Source: Spirometra erinaceieuropaei (Eukaryota > Platyhelminthes > Cestoda > Diphyllobothriidea > Diphyllobothriidae). From it: DNA of 64,000 bases. The translations under genes and the position numbers were made by a program. The notes under the pieces are model-generated. The model worked only from the letters and a program-made list of their open reading frames with translations. It was not told the DNA's origin and ran no database searches. This document shows positions 62,845 through 64,000 of the stretch, one piece after another (position 1 is the first letter of the stretch; each line of letters begins with the position of its first letter). The stretch covers positions 867,177-931,176 of the forward strand of contig CACRXP010000185.1 of the NCBI GenBank assembly GCA_902702965.1, written 5' to 3'.

Positions 62845-62960
62845 ACGAGGTAGATGCTGCACAGGTCTATTTGGTTATAAACGAATTTACGCCCAAGTCA
62901 ACGCCACGATCATCTTCGTAGTTTGGGATGCGCAGTCGCTTGCGGTAAGCACACCAATGT
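62845..62960 (+). repeat. dispersed repeat, copy d
   Basis: GAGGTAGATGCTGCACAGGT, then TTGGTTATAAACGAATTTAC and CAAGTCA, in the order seen at 57600-57745; the 3' part is decayed. Confidence 0.55.
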
Positions 62961-64000
62961 TAATTTTAAAGCTCGCTGCCTTGCCCACGCCTGCATTTTT
63001 GACTCCTAGCAGAACCAAATAAGCAAAGAGGGCAATAAGAGAACAAACGCGAACAACTCCTACGGTAATCCTAGATACGTTCACAACCAACTCTGTCCTA
63101 ACCTACGGGTTTTTAAAAATGCAAATTCTAGCATCGTGAATAGCGACTCATGCTAAGGTAACCACGAAAACCAGAAGCTGTCGACCGTTGCCTGTGGACC
63201 TTATGATAAATATGTCAACGGCAGCTCTTGCAAGGAAAAGAGACTGAAACCCAGGTCAGAAGACAAACCTCTTCTTGTACCCTCAGCAGTAAGATTAATC
63301 ATCTGGGTCCTGGTAAAACACGATGCAGGAGTTGCCTGTTTCTTGAAGGTAGGTCTGCCAGATTACAGCTCGCGCAAGCCTAAAAGGGGTATGCAGCGAC
63401 GCTTGTATATGGCCTAAGCGGAGGTGTCCTGCCAACAACCCTGAGTGATTCACCCAAAGTTTCACCAGTGCACTGAGAACTAGTGCCTCCCAGTCCGTCC
63501 CTTAGGCATTTTGTTGGTGGCGTTTTCATCATTAAACCTGTTGTTTTACACAACCAAAAACTCGTTTTCGAGAGCACAGAAAAAATGAATTCCCATGACA
63601 AATAGCAGATACTATTTAGCCGCAGTATTACCAGTGACGTGGGTCTTTTACTCAGGTCGCAACGTGTTGACCAGAAATCCTAGCACTACCGGACTCCGAC
63701 TACGGCCATTGGTTTTAGGTATTCCAGATTATATTTCCTTGGTTGTTTGTTCAAAATTGACACCTCCACAACGAAGTCAATAGCTGTTGTGTCGCCGCCG
63801 AAGAGCTTTACACTACCCGAGTACATGAGGAATTCGTCGAGGTTGTTGGCAGATTTTGTTTTCTCCAGTCAGACTTTCGGCCTAGATAAGACTGACGTCA
63901 GCAACGGATCAACCCGGTCAAACGATTTTATTTTAACCTACTATCGATATCGTTGGAGTCCGTGTGGGATTCATGAAAGACCAGAGAGGATGTATACTTG
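62961..64000. other. non-coding DNA at the window end
   Basis: No frame longer than 75 codons and no recognised repeat. Confidence 0.55.

Overview
The window looks like nuclear DNA from a flatworm, most probably a tapeworm (a diphyllobothriidean of the Spirometra/Schistocephalus kind is my best guess). Three things point there. Almost all of it is AT-rich and non-coding. The few coding signals are exons with GT-AG borders. The mobile elements (a Penelope-like element, two non-LTR retrotransposons with C-terminal or RT motifs I associate with tapeworms, tRNA-derived SINEs, large foldback elements) are the mix I know from these genomes. The species assignment rests on memory of element families, not on a search. 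There are no bacterial operons, rRNA genes or CRISPR arrays, and I see no stand-alone tRNA gene outside SINE-like repeats.

Layout. 1-16.4 kb is plain AT-rich sequence holding one degenerate minisatellite (4.66-5.24 kb), simple repeats and a telomere-like tract (14.0-14.2 kb). 16.4-17.4 kb is a foldback element with roughly 400-bp inverted arms. 17.4-28.6 kb holds two tRNA-derived SINEs, a solo Penelope end (23.25-23.48 kb) and a decayed Ty3/gypsy-type RT (27.8-28.5 kb, minus strand). 33.8-40.6 kb holds two well-bordered exons (33819-34189 and 39948-40187) and two weaker candidates of one minus-strand gene encoding a Ser/Arg/Gly/Pro-rich protein that I cannot name. 41.9-46.1 kb is a nest of retroelements: a 5'-truncated Penelope copy with its terminal repeat inverted, followed directly by a zinc-finger LINE relic. 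48-51 kb carries two diverged relatives of the foldback element, one with a small TIR element inserted that contains TTAGGG-like repeats. 55.5-57.8 kb has GC-rich patches, a (GCC)9 run and another telomere-like tract. 57.8-59.7 kb is a second, minus-strand LINE relic split by a SINE. 60.6-62.5 kb is the best-preserved element, a Penelope-like retroelement with 532 uninterrupted codons joining reverse transcriptase and GIY-YIG endonuclease.

The most interesting signal is in the Penelope terminal repeats. All four copies carry a 37-nt block that can be folded as a hammerhead ribozyme core, with pairing changes between copies next to the predicted cleavage site. The only host gene I can support is the split gene at 33.8-40.6 kb. 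Most short ORFs elsewhere are what AT-rich non-coding DNA gives by chance.
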